NCBI GenBank assembly: GCA_031260295.1
Contig: JAIRKE010000054.1
Coordinates: 62,001-126,000 of the forward strand
Direction of reading: 5' to 3'
DNA: 64,000 nt
DNA from: Azonexus sp.
GTDB taxonomy: Bacteria; Pseudomonadota; Gammaproteobacteria; Burkholderiales; Rhodocyclaceae
Both the position numbers and the translations under genes were made by a program. Shown in pieces: positions 17,830 to 26,450 of the stretch (the first letter of the stretch is position 1; each line of letters opens with the position of its first letter). The notes beneath the pieces were generated by a model that saw nothing but the letters and a program-made list of their open reading frames with translations, did no database searches and was not told the origin of the DNA.

Positions 17830-18291
17830 TCAACGCAGGCCGCTCAGTTCCTTCTGGATGGCGACGATGTTGCGCTCGTGCTGCGCCACGCGGTCGCGGT
17901 AGGGCGCCAGGCGATCCACCCCGGCGGGCGTCTCGGGCGGTTGGCGCAGGCTTTCCTGATCGGCCAGATCGCGCTTGGCCTGCGCCAGATTGCGCTGCTC
18001 GCCGCTCAGTTCCTGTTCGAGGATCAGCCGGCGGTCGCCGTCGCGTGCCTTCTGGGCATCCTCGGCGACGCGCGGGAAATCGGCCGGCGTCGGCCTGGCC
18101 GCCGAGCGCGAGCGCGGCGGCGGGGCCGGCATGGCCGTTTCCGGGGTCAGAACCACGGCCTGGCAGTCCTTGTTGACGCGGGTATTGGAAATCAGCGTGC
18201 CGCCGTTTTCGTCGACGCACTTGTAAATAGTCTGGGCCGCCGCCGGCAGGCTCGCGGCGGCGATCAGAAGCGCTAATGCAGGTCGTATCAT
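17830..18291 (-). CDS. DUF4124-type secreted protein
   Basis: A 153-residue exported protein of unknown function. It has a clean signal peptide ending at AAAQ, then the DUF4124 signature TIYKCVDENGGTLISNT with a second Cys in NKDCQ, and a charged, probably coiled-coil C-terminal half (EQRNLAQAKRDLADQ). Two start codons lie six bases apart (18297 and 18291); AGGAAGG is spaced correctly only for the second, so I use 18291. Genes like this are commonly found between glnA and ntrB in this group; the stop lies 23 bases before ntrB. Confidence 0.8.
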   Translation of the reverse strand: MIRPALALLIAAASLPAAAQTIYKCVDENGGTLISNTRVNKDCQAVVLTPETAMPAPPPRSRSAARPTPADFPRVAEDAQKARDGDRRLILEQELSGEQRNLAQAKRDLADQESLRQPPETPAGVDRLAPYRDRVAQHERNIVAIQKELSGLR

Positions 18292-18349
18292 CGTCATCCT
18301 TCCTGGCAACCGCCGAAGTGTATCCGTTAATCGACGGCAGCAGGTGGAC

Positions 18350-18375
18350 AAAAAAGGGCGGGAAAACCCGCCCTT
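18350..18375 (-). terminator. Intrinsic terminator of glnA
   Basis: On the minus strand GGGCGGG-TTTT-CCCGCCC (stem 18356-18362 with 18367-18373) followed by TTTTTT, starting about 20 bases after the glnA stop. It separates glnA from the downstream DUF4124-ntrBC genes. Confidence 0.85.
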
Positions 18376-18392
18376 GCCCGATACCGCAAGGA

Positions 18393-19808
18393 TCAGCAAC
18401 TGTAGTACAGGTCGAATTCGACCGGGTGCGTGGTCATGCGGATCTTGTTCACTTCGTCCATCTTCAAGGCAATGAAGGCATCGATCCAGTCGTTGGAGAA
18501 GACACCGCCACGGGTCAGGAACTCGCGGTCCTTGTCCAGATTCTCCAGGGCTTCTTCCAGCGAGGCGCAGACGGTCGGGATTTTTGCTTCTTCTTCCGGC
18601 GGCAGATCGTAGAGATTCTTGTCGGCCGGATCGCCTGGGTGAATCTTGTTCTGGATGCCGTCCAGGCCGGCCATCAGCAGCGCGGCAAAGCACAGGTAGG
18701 GATTGGCGATCGGGTCCGGGAAACGGGCTTCGATGCGCCGCGCCTTGGTCGAGGCGACGTGCGGAATGCGGATCGAGGCCGAGCGGTTCTTGGCCGAGTA
18801 AGCCAGCTTGACCGGGGCTTCGTAGTGCGGCACCAGGCGCTTGTAGGAGTTGGTACCCGGGTTGGTGATGGCATTCAGGGCCTTGGCATGCTTAATGATG
18901 CCGCCGATGTAATAGAGGGCCATATCGGACAGACCAGCATAGCCGTCGCCGGCGAACAGGTTCTTGCCGTCCTTCCAGATCGACTGGTGCACATGCATGC
19001 CCGAGCCGTTGTCGCCGACGATGGGCTTGGGCATGAAGGTGGCGGTCTTGCCGTATTGATGGGCGATGTTGTGGATCACGTATTTCATGGTCTGCGTCCA
19101 GTCGGCGCGCTTGACCAGGGTGCTGAAGCGGGTGCCGATTTCACACTGGCCGGCATTGGCCACTTCGTGATGATGCACTTCGACCGGAATGCCCAACGAT
19201 TCGAGGGTCAGCACCATGGCCGAGCGGATGTCGTGCAGGCTATCGACCGGCGGCACCGGGAAGTAGCCGCCCTTGACGCCCGGGCGATGGCCGGTGGCGC
19301 CGCTGCCTTCGTTCTTTTCGCCGGAATTCCAGGCCGCTTCGGCGGAGTGGATTTTCAGAAAGCAACCGGACATGTCGACCGACCATTCGACGCCGTCGAA
19401 GATGAAGAATTCGGGTTCCGGGCCGAAGTAAGCGGTATCGCCAATGCCGCAAGACTTCAGATAAGCCTCGGCGCGCTTGGCGATGGAGCGCGGATCGCGG
19501 TCGTAGCCACGGCCGTCGGCGGGATCGACGACATCGCAGGTCAGGACGACGGTGGTTTCATCGAAGAAAGGGTCGATATAGGCGCTGTCCGGATCCGGCA
19601 TCAACTGCATGTCGGAAGCCTGAATGCCCTTCCAGCCGGCGATCGAGGAGCCGTCGAAGGCATGGCCGTTCTCGAAGGTGTCCTCGTCGAAGGCGGAGAC
19701 CGGCACGGTGACGTGCTGCTCCTTGCCGCGGGTATCGGTAAAGCGGAAATCGACGAACTTGGCGTCGTTTTCCTTGATCAGCTTGATCACGTCTTGCGGG
19801 GTTGCCAT
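18393..19808 (-). CDS. glnA: Glutamine synthetase, type I
   Basis: Assimilates ammonia into glutamine; dodecameric cytoplasmic enzyme. The 471 residues match the GSI-beta class: [12 protein letters not shown], the metal/substrate motif [10 protein letters not shown], the ATP-binding [25 protein letters not shown], and the adenylylation tyrosine in [10 protein letters not shown]. The last feature means activity is controlled by GlnE. The upstream region carries a sigma-54 promoter and two NtrC sites, and ntrBC lie downstream. Confidence 0.97.
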   Translation of the reverse strand: MATPQDVIKLIKENDAKFVDFRFTDTRGKEQHVTVPVSAFDEDTFENGHAFDGSSIAGWKGIQASDMQLMPDPDSAYIDPFFDETTVVLTCDVVDPADGRGYDRDPRSIAKRAEAYLKSCGIGDTAYFGPEPEFFIFDGVEWSVDMSGCFLKIHSAEAAWNSGEKNEGSGATGHRPGVKGGYFPVPPVDSLHDIRSAMVLTLESLGIPVEVHHHEVANAGQCEIGTRFSTLVKRADWTQTMKYVIHNIAHQYGKTATFMPKPIVGDNGSGMHVHQSIWKDGKNLFAGDGYAGLSDMALYYIGGIIKHAKALNAITNPGTNSYKRLVPHYEAPVKLAYSAKNRSASIRIPHVASTKARRIEARFPDPIANPYLCFAALLMAGLDGIQNKIHPGDPADKNLYDLPPEEEAKIPTVCASLEEALENLDKDREFLTRGGVFSNDWIDAFIALKMDEVNKIRMTTHPVEFDLYYSC

Positions 19809-19882
19809 GAGCTTGGGGTCTCCTAAGAAAACAGGTTGCCGACGGGGCCGGCGGCAATAAAAAATCGCAACGCAGAGGGTTT

Positions 19883-19899
19883 AGCAGAAAGCGTGCCCA
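19883..19899 (-). promoter_or_regulatory. Sigma-54 (-24/-12) promoter of glnA
   Basis: Read on the minus strand the site is TGGGCACG-N4-CTGCT, with the invariant GG and GC dinucleotides exactly 10 bases apart as sigma-54 requires. It lies about 76 bases before the glnA ATG. Seen directly; function inferred from consensus and from the NtrC sites upstream. Confidence 0.75.
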
Positions 19900-19962
19900 A
19901 TACCGGCGGTGGCGTTTCGCATTTTGCCACAAGGACATGCAGCGCTTATGCGTTCATTATGC

Positions 19963-19977
19963 GCACCACAATGGCGC
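19963..19977 (-). promoter_or_regulatory. NtrC-binding site, promoter-proximal
   Basis: GCAC-N7-GCGC, one base away from the symmetric NtrC consensus GCAC-N7-GTGC. It is centred near -97 relative to the start expected from the sigma-54 promoter. Paired with a perfect site 29 bases further upstream. Confidence 0.6.
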
Positions 19978-19991
19978 ACAAAAGGAAAAAC

Positions 19992-20006
19992 GCACTAACT
20001 TGGTGC
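19992..20006 (-). promoter_or_regulatory. NtrC-binding site, promoter-distal (perfect)
   Basis: GCAC-TAACTTG-GTGC matches the NtrC consensus GCAC-N7-GTGC exactly. It overlaps the stop codon of the neighbouring transporter gene and sits about 29 bases from the second site, near three helical turns, as in the enhancer of enteric glnA. Confidence 0.7.
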
Positions 20007-21170
20007 AACGCAAGCATTCAGATGAATCGCGCGGATCGCCGGATGTCCCGCCAGCCGTTCCGCCAGGGCTTTCTCGGCCTGCGCCAGGGAAAGCGCTTCG
20101 GTCAGGTGTGCCAGATCGACATAGACCTCGACCTCGATTGCGCCGCACAGATAATGCAGCACGATCCGCCGCGGCGGCGGCAGCTCGGCCAACAATTCCT
20201 GCAACTCGGCCAGTACCGTGGCGCGCCCGGGCAGGCCGGCAAGCACGGCTGGGTCGGTCGCCGGGTCGGCCTCGGGATCGATGTGCACCAGCACGTCGAG
20301 CACGTCCGGTTGCTCAGCGAGGACGCGGATACGCGCCGTTTCGGCGATGCAGTGGCCTTCCGAGACGCTGATGCGGGAATCGACCAGCACGTGCACGTCG
20401 ACCAGCGCCTGGTGCGCCATGCGCCGGGTGCGCAGATCGTGCACACCGAGCACGCCGGGCGTCGCCAAGAGGCACTGGCGGATGGCGACGACGCTGGCTT
20501 CGTCGAGGCCGGTGTCGATCAGTTCCTTGATCGCCCCCCAGGCCAATTGCCCGCCCATGCGCAGGATCATGAAACCCATCAGGGCCGCCGCCAGCAGGTC
20601 GAGAAAGCCCCAGCCGAGCAACGCGCCGCCGATGCCGACCACGACGACCAAGGCCGAAGCAGCGTCGGCCCGGGTGTGCAGGGCATTGGCGATCAGCAAT
20701 TGCGAACGCAGGCGGCGGCCAACGGCGATCAGGTAGTGGTACAGCCCTTCCTTGGCCAGCACCGTGGCCACGGCCGTCCACAAGGCGATCGTCTCGATCG
20801 ACGGCAAGGCTTCGGCATGTTGCAGGCGAATGCCCGAGTCCCACAGGATGCCGGCGCCGACCAGGATCAGCGCGACGCCAAGCACCAGGGTCGCCGCCGT
20901 CTCGATACGGGCATGGCCGTAGGGATGGCTGGGGTCGGCCGGATGGGCGCTTTTCCGGCTGGCATAGATAACCAGGAAATCGGACAGCAGGTCGGAAAAG
21001 GAATGCAGGCCGTGGGCGATCAGCGACTGCGAGTGGGCCAGCCAGCCGACCACCAACTGCGCCGCGGTCATCACCAGATTGACCGCGACGCTGACCCAAG
21101 TCGCACGCTGCGCCACGGCTGCGCGCGCCGCTGGCGTCATCTGCATCGCTTGCCTGTCTGCCTGTGCCAT
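19995..21170 (-). CDS. Cation diffusion facilitator (CDF) family metal transporter
   Basis: Inner-membrane efflux transporter, probably for Zn, Co, Cd or Fe, driven by proton exchange. The 391-residue protein has six membrane helices, with metal-site motifs HSFSD in helix 2 and HTRAD in helix 5 (HxxxD in both, typical of Zn/Cd or Fe/Mn members), and a long cytoplasmic C-terminal domain (MAHQALVDVHVLVD) of about 170 residues. That tail is longer than the usual ~90 residues and may contain a second dimerisation-type domain. Its stop overlaps the distal NtrC site of glnA. Metal specificity cannot be told. Confidence 0.88.
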   Translation of the reverse strand: MAQADRQAMQMTPAARAAVAQRATWVSVAVNLVMTAAQLVVGWLAHSQSLIAHGLHSFSDLLSDFLVIYASRKSAHPADPSHPYGHARIETAATLVLGVALILVGAGILWDSGIRLQHAEALPSIETIALWTAVATVLAKEGLYHYLIAVGRRLRSQLLIANALHTRADAASALVVVVGIGGALLGWGFLDLLAAALMGFMILRMGGQLAWGAIKELIDTGLDEASVVAIRQCLLATPGVLGVHDLRTRRMAHQALVDVHVLVDSRISVSEGHCIAETARIRVLAEQPDVLDVLVHIDPEADPATDPAVLAGLPGRATVLAELQELLAELPPPRRIVLHYLCGAIEVEVYVDLAHLTEALSLAQAEKALAERLAGHPAIRAIHLNACVAPS

Positions 21171-21219
21171 TTCTTCTGTCCTATATACTGATAGGTTCCA
21201 ATTCTAGCAGCCGACGATC

Positions 21220-21672
21220 ATGGGAAAGCTCAGCGAACTCCTCACCCTGGCCCAGACCCGTGGCCGCGCCCTGGAACGTCCGTACCAGGGCGAGCTGATG
21301 CCACGCGAAGCTTACGAACTGTTGCAACTGGCGCCTGGCGCGACCCTGGTCGATGTCCGCACGCGCGCCGAGTGGGATTGGGTGGGCCGTGTTCCCGGCG
21401 CCGTCGAGATCGAATGGAACCAGTACCCGGGCGGCATGCGCAATCCGCATTTCGTCGCCGAACTGCGGCGCCGGGTCGATCCCGAGGCGCTGGTGCTCTT
21501 CCTGTGCCGTAGCGGCGTGCGCTCGATTGCCGCGGCGACGGCCGCCAGCGATGCCGGCTACAGCAGCTGCTACAACATTCTCGAAGGCTTCGAAGGCGAC
21601 AAGGATGTCCACGGCCGCCGCAACACCATCGGCGGCTGGCGCCGTGCCGGCCTGCCCTGGCATCAGGGATAA
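21220..21672 (+). CDS. Rhodanese-like domain protein
   Basis: Single rhodanese domain of 150 residues, likely a cytoplasmic sulfurtransferase. The CH2A-like segment TLVDVRTRAEWDWVGR and the active loop CRSGVRS with the persulfide-carrying Cys are intact, as is the C-terminal GFEGDKD..GWRRAGLPW. Proteins of this layout are frequent in betaproteobacteria. It is divergent from the metal transporter and 38 bases upstream of nadA; a role in sulfur supply for the NadA cluster is conceivable but not shown. Confidence 0.88.
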   Translation: MGKLSELLTLAQTRGRALERPYQGELMPREAYELLQLAPGATLVDVRTRAEWDWVGRVPGAVEIEWNQYPGGMRNPHFVAELRRRVDPEALVLFLCRSGVRSIAAATAASDAGYSSCYNILEGFEGDKDVHGRRNTIGGWRRAGLPWHQG

Positions 21673-21710
21673 TTGCAACTTTGCGCCATTACGCCCTGTC
21701 ACGATCCAGC

Positions 21711-22808
21711 ATGCAAACCGCCCCCCTTTCCTTCGCCCCGTTCAACGCCCTTGCCGACGCCGATTGCCAGGAACGCATCCGCGCCGCCCGCGCCAAGCTC
21801 GGCAAGAAAGCCGTGATTCTCTGCCACCACTACCAGCGCGCCGACGTGTACCAGCACGCCGACCTCACCGGCGATTCGCTGAAATTGTCGAAGCTGGCGG
21901 CGCAGACCGATTCCGAATACGTCGTCTTCTGCGGCGTGCACTTCATGGCCGAGGTCGCCGACATCATGACCGCGCCGCACCAAATCGCCATCCTGCCCGA
22001 CCTCGCCGCCGGCTGCTCGATGGCCGACATGGCCAACCTAGCCAAGGTCGAGCGTTGCTGGCGCGAACTGGGCGAAGTGCTCGACGTCGAGGCCGAAGTA
22101 ACGCCGGTCACCTACATCAATTCGGCCGCTGACCTGAAAGCCTTCTGCGGCGAACACGGCGGCATCGTGTGCACCTCCTCGAACGCCGGTACCATCGCCC
22201 AATGGGCCTTCGCCCAACGGCCCAAGGTGCTGTTCTTCCCCGACCAGCACCTCGGCCGCTGGACCGGCCACCAGATGGGCTTCCCGCTGGACGACATAGT
22301 GGTCTGGGACCCCGATCTGGAAATGGGCGGCCTAACGGCGGAGCAAATCAAGCAAGCGAAAATCCTGCTGTGGAAGGGTCATTGCTCGGTACACCAGATG
22401 TTTCAGAAGAGCCACATCGACACTTTCCGCGCCAAGCACCCGGACGGGCAGGTGATTTCCCACCCGGAATGTAATTTCGCGGTCTGCGCCGCTTCCGACT
22501 ATGTTGGCTCGACCGAGCACATCGTCAAGACCATCAAGGAAGCGCCAGCCGGCACGCGCTGGCTGGTCGGCACCGAACTCAACCTGGTCGACCGCCTGGC
22601 CCGGGAAGTGCTGCCGCAGGACAAGATCGTCCAGTTCATGGCAACCACCATCTGCATGTGCTCGACGATGCAGCGCATCGACCCGCAGCACTTGGCTTGG
22701 ACCCTGGAAAACCTGGCTGACGGCAAGGTGGTCAACCCGATCCAGGTGCCGGCGCACGAGGCCCGGCTGGCCAAGCTGGCGCTCGACCGGATGCTGGCCA
22801 TTTCATGA
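21711..22808 (+). CDS. nadA: Quinolinate synthase A
   Basis: Condenses iminoaspartate with dihydroxyacetone phosphate to quinolinate in de novo NAD synthesis; a [4Fe-4S] enzyme. The 365-residue protein carries CHHYQRADVYQHAD, the cluster cysteines in FCGVHFMAE, CTSSNA and the C-terminal TICMCSTM, and HPECNFAVC. I use ATG 21711; the frame is open from a TTG at 21681 but nothing favours it. Neither nadB nor nadC is adjacent. It overlaps the next gene by four bases. The window also holds an NAD salvage operon at 37-42 kb. Confidence 0.94.
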   Translation: MQTAPLSFAPFNALADADCQERIRAARAKLGKKAVILCHHYQRADVYQHADLTGDSLKLSKLAAQTDSEYVVFCGVHFMAEVADIMTAPHQIAILPDLAAGCSMADMANLAKVERCWRELGEVLDVEAEVTPVTYINSAADLKAFCGEHGGIVCTSSNAGTIAQWAFAQRPKVLFFPDQHLGRWTGHQMGFPLDDIVVWDPDLEMGGLTAEQIKQAKILLWKGHCSVHQMFQKSHIDTFRAKHPDGQVISHPECNFAVCAASDYVGSTEHIVKTIKEAPAGTRWLVGTELNLVDRLAREVLPQDKIVQFMATTICMCSTMQRIDPQHLAWTLENLADGKVVNPIQVPAHEARLAKLALDRMLAIS

Positions 22809-23563
22809 GCCAGCCGACGCTGCATATCACCACCTTCAACATCCACAAGGGCTTTTCGCAATTCAACCGGCGGATGATGGTGCACGAGCTACGCGAGCGT
22901 CTGCGCCATCTCAATCCCGACATCGTCTTCCTACAGGAAGTCCAGGGGCTGCACCTCCACCACGCCGAGCGCCACCACGACTGGCCGGAAACGACGCAGC
23001 ACGAATTCCTCGCCGAGGACGTCTGGCAGGCCACCGCCTACGGCCGCAACATGCTCTACGACCACGGCCATCACGGCAACGCCATCCTGTCGCGCTTCCC
23101 GATCCTGCACGCGCACAACCAGGATGTCACCCACCTGCAATTCGAGCGGCGCGGCCTGCTGCACTGCCGGATCGAACTGCCGGAAGGTCCGCCAGCCCAT
23201 TGCGTGTGCGTACACCTGTCGCTGTTCGGTTATTCCCGGCGCAAGCAGGTAACCGCCCTGGCCGACTACCTGAACCGCATGGACGAGCCGACAGCGCCGC
23301 TGATCATCGCCGGCGACTTCAATGACTGGGGCAACCGGGCCGGCAAACTGCTCGAAAAGAGTCTCGGCATGAACGAAGTGTTCAGCCACCTGGAGCGGAC
23401 GCCGGTGCGCAGCTTCCCGGCGGCGATGCCGATGTTCCGCCTCGATCGCATCTATGTGCGCGGCTTCGCGGTGCAGCGCACCGAGGTCCACCACGGCCAG
23501 CCGTGGTCGAAAATTTCCGATCACGCGGCGCTGTCGGCGCACCTCGCCCGGCATGGCGATTAA
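22805..23563 (+). CDS. Endonuclease/exonuclease/phosphatase-family protein
   Basis: Metal-dependent phosphodiesterase/hydrolase of the EEP superfamily, 252 residues, without signal peptide. Active-site motifs are FNIHKG, LQEVQG, GDFNDWG and the C-terminal SDHAAL. It starts inside the nadA stop (ATGA) and its end overlaps the start of the cardiolipin synthase gene by 11 bases. EEP proteins fused or adjacent to ClsB-type cardiolipin synthases are common (the YbhP-YbhO pair of E. coli), so a role in phospholipid metabolism is likely. Confidence 0.88.
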   Translation: MSQPTLHITTFNIHKGFSQFNRRMMVHELRERLRHLNPDIVFLQEVQGLHLHHAERHHDWPETTQHEFLAEDVWQATAYGRNMLYDHGHHGNAILSRFPILHAHNQDVTHLQFERRGLLHCRIELPEGPPAHCVCVHLSLFGYSRRKQVTALADYLNRMDEPTAPLIIAGDFNDWGNRAGKLLEKSLGMNEVFSHLERTPVRSFPAAMPMFRLDRIYVRGFAVQRTEVHHGQPWSKISDHAALSAHLARHGD

Positions 23564-24770
23564 ATACCTGGCCGGCAACCGCCTGACGCTGCTCAACTCG
23601 GGCGCCGAGTACTTCCCCGCCCTGCTCGCCGCCATCGAGGCGGCGCATAGCGAAATCTTCCTCGAAAGCTACATTTACGCCAACGACGAGGTCGGCCTGC
23701 GGGTCAGCAATGCCCTCTGCCGCGCCGTCGCCCGTGGCGTCGTCGTCAATGTGATCGTCGACGGCTTCGGCGCCCGCAATTTCACTACCGATTTCCTGCC
23801 ACAACTGACCGCCGCCGGCGTCCGCGCCATGCTCTACCGGCCCGAACTGGGCAGCTTTCTCGGCCGCTTCCGCTTGCGTCGCCACCGCCTGCGCCGGCTG
23901 CATCGCAAACTGACGGTAATCGACGCCCGGCTGGCTTTCATCGGCGGCATCAACATCATCGACGACGACAACACACCGCCGGGACTGCGCCCGCGCTACG
24001 ACTACGCCGTGCGCGTCGAAGGCCCGCTGCTCGGCCCGATCCACCACGCCGTGCAACGTATGTGGGAAATCGTCGCCTGGGTCAATTTCAAACACCGCTA
24101 CCGCCTGCCATCACCGACAACGCCAGATCTCGCCCCGCGAGGCTCGCAGCGCGCCGCCCTGCTGATCCGCGACAACATCCGCCACCGCAACGACATTCTG
24201 CACGCCTATGTGGACGCCTTCGCCGCGGCACGCGAGGAAATCCTCATCGCCAACGCCTATTTCCTGCCCGGTGTCCGCTTCATCCGCGCGTTACAGGCGG
24301 CGGCCCGGCGCGGCGTGCGCATCACCGTGCTGCTCCAGGGCAAGACCAACCACCCCTTGCTGCGCTCCGCCACCCAGGCGCTGTACAGCCTGCTGCTCGA
24401 ACAGGGCATCCGCATCTTCGAGTACGAGAAGAGCTTCCTGCACGCCAAGGTCGCCGTTATCGACGGTGAATGGGCCACCGTCGGCTCGTCGAACATCGAT
24501 CCGTTCAGCCTGCTGCTGGCCAAGGAAGCCAACCTGGCGGTGCTCGACCGCACCTTCGCTGGCCAGTTGCGCGCCAGCATCGAGGCCGCGATGCTGGCCG
24601 GCGCCCGGGAGATGCGCCGCGAAGACCTGACCGGCCAACCCTGGCATTCGCGCCTGCGGCGCTGGCTGAGCTACGGCGTCGTCCGCGTCCTGGTCGGCAT
24701 CACCGGCTACGGCCAGAAGCACTGGCGGGCCGACGAGGAAACAGCCTCCGTCACTCCAGAAGAGCAGTAG
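23553..24770 (+). CDS. clsB: Cardiolipin synthase, ClsB type
   Basis: Phospholipase-D-superfamily enzyme making cardiolipin from phosphatidylglycerol at the inner membrane. The 405 residues contain two HKD motifs: HRKLTVID..FIGGIN and HAKVAVID..VGSSNID. There is no N-terminal transmembrane pair, which distinguishes the ClsB/YbhO type from ClsA. ATG 23553 lies inside the preceding gene; overlap and orientation imply translational coupling with the EEP protein. Confidence 0.92.
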   Translation: MAIKYLAGNRLTLLNSGAEYFPALLAAIEAAHSEIFLESYIYANDEVGLRVSNALCRAVARGVVVNVIVDGFGARNFTTDFLPQLTAAGVRAMLYRPELGSFLGRFRLRRHRLRRLHRKLTVIDARLAFIGGINIIDDDNTPPGLRPRYDYAVRVEGPLLGPIHHAVQRMWEIVAWVNFKHRYRLPSPTTPDLAPRGSQRAALLIRDNIRHRNDILHAYVDAFAAAREEILIANAYFLPGVRFIRALQAAARRGVRITVLLQGKTNHPLLRSATQALYSLLLEQGIRIFEYEKSFLHAKVAVIDGEWATVGSSNIDPFSLLLAKEANLAVLDRTFAGQLRASIEAAMLAGAREMRREDLTGQPWHSRLRRWLSYGVVRVLVGITGYGQKHWRADEETASVTPEEQ

Positions 24771-24856
24771 GCCGCTGACGTGGCAAGGGATGTCCGACTA
24801 CAATCATGACCGCTTGACCATGACTTCCAAGCGCCTCCAACTCGAAGGGATACCCC

Positions 24857-25951
24857 ATGAGCGGCCCGACTACCGTCCTTGTTTCTCCTGGGCAGATACT
24901 GGCCGTGCTGCTGGCCGCTTCCGCCATCCGGGCAGCGCGGGCGGTGCATCAAGCCCATGCCGATGCGGCTGCCTTGCGCCAGGCGCACGATCAGGAGCGC
25001 CGGACCGATAGCCAGCGGCAAGCCGGCGCGCATGAACAGGGGCTGGCGGCCATGCTGGCGCAGGCCGATGCGGCCGAACAGCGGCTGGCGCAACTGGCCG
25101 AATTGAGCCAGCGCCTGGGCGATGAACAGGCGCTGCAAGCGGCGCGGCCCGTACGTCCGCAGAGCAACGATTACCTGTCGCTGGCCGATTACGTGCGCGC
25201 CATCGAAGTCTTCGCCGCCGATGCGCAAGGCGTGCTGATGACGGCCCTGGCCGAATGCCCGGCCGAAGGCGACGAGCCGGGCGCGCTGGCCTCGTGGCTG
25301 AGCGCGCCCGCCAGCCAGCCGGATGTCGCCGCAAGCCTCGCGGTGCGGCTGCTGCGGCGCATCTCGCACCTGGGGCCGCCGCCCGCCGACATTCAGGCGC
25401 TGGCCGAAGAACTGGAGCGCACCGCCGATGGCTCGCGGGCGCAGCTTCTTGCCAGCGAACTGCGCCGCCGCATCCAGTTGCATGCCGAAAAAACCCTGCA
25501 AGACGAGGTGCGGCGAGCACAGGCGCTGGTCGTGGAGCAATCCTTGCAGGATCTGGGCTACCAGGTGGAAGAGATCGAAGACACGCTATTCGTCGAAGGC
25601 GGCGTGGCGCACTTTCGCAAAAGCCACTGGGGCGATTACATGGTGCGCATGCGCGTGGCGCAAGACGGCGACAGCATCAATTTCAACGTGCTGCGCGCCG
25701 TGGACGCCGATCAGGTTGAAGGCGAAACCAGCGTCCAGGATCACCTGGCCGAAGACCGCTGGTGCGCCGAATTCCCCGTGCTACTCAAAACGCTGGCGGC
25801 GCGCGGCGTGCGCCTGGAAGTCACGCGCCGCCTCGAAGCGGGCGAACTGCCCGTGCAGCGCGTGGCAAGGGATCGGCTGCCGCGCTTTGCCGAGGAAGAA
25901 GCTGGTATTTCCGCCGCCGCGCCAAGGCTGATGGAGCGACCTTTGCCGTGA
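24857..25951 (+). CDS. Membrane-anchored coiled-coil protein of unknown function (candidate system, component 1)
   Basis: Unrecognised 364-residue protein. An N-terminal hydrophobic stretch (residues 7-27, ILAVLLAASAI) should anchor it in the membrane, followed by a long Ala/Gln/Glu-rich coiled coil (about 28-85, QADAAEQRLAQLAELSQRL). Next comes a helical middle and a C-terminal mixed domain of about 110 residues from QSLQDLGYQVEEIEDTLFVE, containing HFRKSHWGDYMVRMRVA. AAGGG sits 8 bases before the ATG; TACAAT (24797-24802) could be a -10 box. It ends within the GTG start of the next gene. Gene order links it to the AAA+ ATPase, radical SAM protein and kinase downstream. Confidence 0.7.
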   Translation: MSGPTTVLVSPGQILAVLLAASAIRAARAVHQAHADAAALRQAHDQERRTDSQRQAGAHEQGLAAMLAQADAAEQRLAQLAELSQRLGDEQALQAARPVRPQSNDYLSLADYVRAIEVFAADAQGVLMTALAECPAEGDEPGALASWLSAPASQPDVAASLAVRLLRRISHLGPPPADIQALAEELERTADGSRAQLLASELRRRIQLHAEKTLQDEVRRAQALVVEQSLQDLGYQVEEIEDTLFVEGGVAHFRKSHWGDYMVRMRVAQDGDSINFNVLRAVDADQVEGETSVQDHLAEDRWCAEFPVLLKTLAARGVRLEVTRRLEAGELPVQRVARDRLPRFAEEEAGISAAAPRLMERPLP

Positions 25952-26319
25952 ACGAGCGGATCATGTTCGGGATAGCACGTCTTTTGCGGGGATGGGCGAA
26001 GATCAAGTTCCGTCTGCTTGGGCATGCGACGATCGAAGACATCAATGGGGACAAGTTCAAAGAAGTCATATCCGCGCTCCAATCCCAAGGTTGGCGAGTC
26101 ACTTCGAGGTATTTCAACTTCGACGCAGGCATTGACTATGACTGCATCCGTATGCGCCGAGGCTTCGCAACGCTGAAGTGCGAGTGGGATAATTGGTCGG
26201 AATGGAGCATTGAGGGTTCTCGCACCATCATTGAAAAGATTGCAGCCGAGAATGCCTTGACGGTAACTCACGCTTGGCGCTGGAGCGCTTATGACCCCGC
26301 AGGCGGGAATGAAACCTGA
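25948..26319 (+). CDS. Small protein of unknown function (candidate system, component 2)
   Basis: A 123-residue protein starting at a GTG that overlaps the previous stop (GTGA), so it is translationally coupled to component 1; ATG 25963 is the alternative start. Visible features are a basic N-terminus (RLLRGWAKIKFRLLG) and a compact acidic/aromatic domain (GWRVTSRYFNFDAGIDYD, CEWDNWSEWSIEGSR). No family recognised. Base use is more AT-rich than in component 1, so it may be a recent partner such as an immunity or adaptor protein; that is speculation. Confidence 0.6.
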   Translation: MNERIMFGIARLLRGWAKIKFRLLGHATIEDINGDKFKEVISALQSQGWRVTSRYFNFDAGIDYDCIRMRRGFATLKCEWDNWSEWSIEGSRTIIEKIAAENALTVTHAWRWSAYDPAGGNET

Positions 26320-26369
26320 CCTCAGCGATTTTTTGCCACCCTGGAGCGAGTGGGTGTGAGTGTTTATGC

Positions 26370-26393
26370 GGGATTACGCCACGCTTCATCCCA
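26370..26393. repeat. Left inverted repeat flanking the hydrolase gene
   Basis: This 24-base element starts GGGATTACGCC and ends CTTCATCCCA. Its reverse complement matches 27340-27363 at 21 of 24 positions, with the three mismatches consecutive in the middle. Each copy is itself a weak hairpin (GGGAT..ATCCC). The remaining bases of the 26320-26450 gap show no gene. Confidence 0.65.
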
Positions 26394-26450
26394 TTCAATT
26401 ACGGGCAAGTATCTCGTGCTTGGCCCATTTCGAAACCAGGGCGTGAGCGC

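Noticed and set aside
15731-17902. Plus-strand open frame of 723 codons opposite ntrB/ntrC
   Set aside because: Antisense to two well-supported genes; His/Gln/Asp-rich composition is typical of a high-GC shadow frame, and no family motif is visible.
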